A program made the position numbers and the translations under genes. From the NCBI GenBank assembly GCA_020637335.1, contig JACJWC010000018.1, positions 31,648 to 95,647 on the forward strand: a stretch of DNA of 64,000 bases, in the 5' to 3' direction. This stretch comes from Acidobacteriota bacterium (GTDB lineage: Bacteria; Acidobacteriota; Holophagae; Acanthopleuribacterales; Acanthopleuribacteraceae). The notes under the pieces were generated by a model. The model saw only the letters and a program-made list of their open reading frames with translations. It was not told where the DNA came from and ran no database searches. Positions 63,599-64,000 of this stretch are shown here, piece by piece. Each line of letters begins with the position of its first letter. Position 1 is the first letter of the stretch.

Positions 63599-63890
63599 GA
63601 GGCCAGCGGCCGATTGACCCGTGAGCCCACACCGACGCAGGAGGTGTGGGATAGAGCGCCCCCCAAATCGGGGAGCCCGGATGGGCGATTGAAGGCCGGT
63701 TGAGACCAACAACGCCAAATCATTCGGGGAATCCCAAACCATGGCGTGGATAAATGGCGTTGTGTGGGCATGCCGATGGATTTGGTTTTTTTAAACGCGG
63801 TAACCAAAACGAACGCTCAGTCGCCCGCTGGGCTCTGGCCAATTTGTGCGGCTGTTTTCCCACCCCTCCTTTCGTCGGAGTGGGCTCATA
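63599..63890. mobile_element. Inverted-repeat element, copy 2 (MITE-like)
   Basis: Left arm 63599-63702: GAGGCCAGCGGCCGATTGACC, GTGAGCCCACACCGACGCAGG, AGGTGTGGGA, CCCGGATGGGCGATTG. Right arm ~63811-63890: GCTCAGTCGCCC, TGGGCTCTGG, TTCCCACCCCTCC, TTCGTCGGAGTGGGCTCAT. The arms are inverted relatives of each other and match those of copy 1 at 39220-39513; the interior differs. The right arm ends inside a TetR reading frame. Confidence 0.75.
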
Positions 63891-64000
63891 ATCTGTTCCT
63901 TGCTTTCGAAGTAGTTGTAGATGTGGCCGGCGCTCATGCCGGACTCGCGGGCGATTTCTGCCATGCTTGCAGCGTGGTAACCCTTGCGACGAAAACAGTT
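63791..64000 (-). pseudogene. TetR-family regulator, cut short by repeat element and window edge
   Basis: The frame enters from the right edge with a TetR DNA-binding domain (RRKGYHAASMAEIARESG, MSAGHIYNYFESKEQI) and then at ~63890 changes into repeat-derived sequence (MSPLRRKEGWENSRTNW...) that ends at TAA 63791-63793. No ligand-binding domain remains, so the gene is probably inactivated by the element. The true start lies beyond base 64000. Confidence 0.75.

Noticed and set aside
63538..63807. 89-codon minus-strand ORF
   Set aside because: Almost wholly inside the inverted-repeat element; best explained as a by-product of the repeat.
1..64000. CRISPR array, defence system or biosynthetic cluster
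   Set aside because: No regularly spaced direct repeats, cas, restriction, retron or NRPS/PKS genes were found; repeats here are dispersed and palindromic.

Overview
The window is a 64 kb stretch of a Gram-negative, GC-moderate chromosome. Inference: it comes from an Acidobacteriota-like bacterium, possibly Holophagae/Acanthopleuribacter-like. This rests on gene style, not a marker gene: an ECF sigma factor coupled to a Ser/Thr kinase with TPRs, FHA-GAF-GGDEF and MglA-type signalling proteins, an IPTL-CTERM secreted protein, and many secreted proteins of unknown family. No rRNA, tRNA, CRISPR array or complete insertion sequence with terminal repeats was seen.

Layout. 0-3 kb: the C-terminal part of a PHP-glycosyltransferase fusion and an IPTL-CTERM protein. 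3-10.3 kb (minus strand): an acyl-CoA dehydrogenase downstream of an apparently complete trans-4-hydroxy-L-proline catabolic operon (pyrroline-hydroxycarboxylate deaminase, ketoglutarate-semialdehyde dehydrogenase, GntR regulator, 4-hydroxyproline epimerase, FAD dehydrogenase). 10.5-21 kb: signalling block with an MglA-like GTPase fused to PAS and a histidine-kinase-type ATPase domain, a membrane TPR protein, an FHA-GAF-GGDEF cyclase, an Asp-box protein, and an ECF sigma/Ser-Thr kinase pair. 21-40 kb: an accessory, repeat-rich region with a REP-associated tyrosine transposase (RAYT), many copies of the 9-mer GGACAGTCA, PhoH, formyltransferase, HemW, a second diguanylate cyclase, a TetR-SDR-peroxiredoxin-like operon, a lectin gene broken by an in-frame TAA, epoxide hydrolase, and a 37-40 kb island of palindromic repeats and gene remnants.

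40-50.6 kb (plus strand): a tightly packed branched-chain amino acid operon, ilvD-ilvC-ilvB-ilvM-leuA-ilvE-leuC-leuD-leuB. Most junctions overlap by 4 bases. Ahead of it are a consensus promoter, a leader peptide whose C-terminal part is nearly all Leu/Val/Ile codons, and a terminator with a competing antiterminator, i.e. classical attenuation. 50.9-62 kb: mostly secreted proteins without recognised families, including two tandem 327-328-residue paralogs with a polyproline run, a DUF11-containing protein and a beta-lactamase-fold hydrolase with an extra C-terminal domain. 62-64 kb: a YtrA-type GntR regulator with a clear operator and a 7-TM partner, then a second copy of an inverted-repeat element that cuts short a TetR gene running off the right edge.

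The strongest items for follow-up are the MglA-PAS-HATPase fusion, the RAYT and its scattered motif (several copies lie in frame inside genes), the Leu/Val/Ile attenuator, the two-copy inverted-repeat element, and the tandem secreted paralog cluster.
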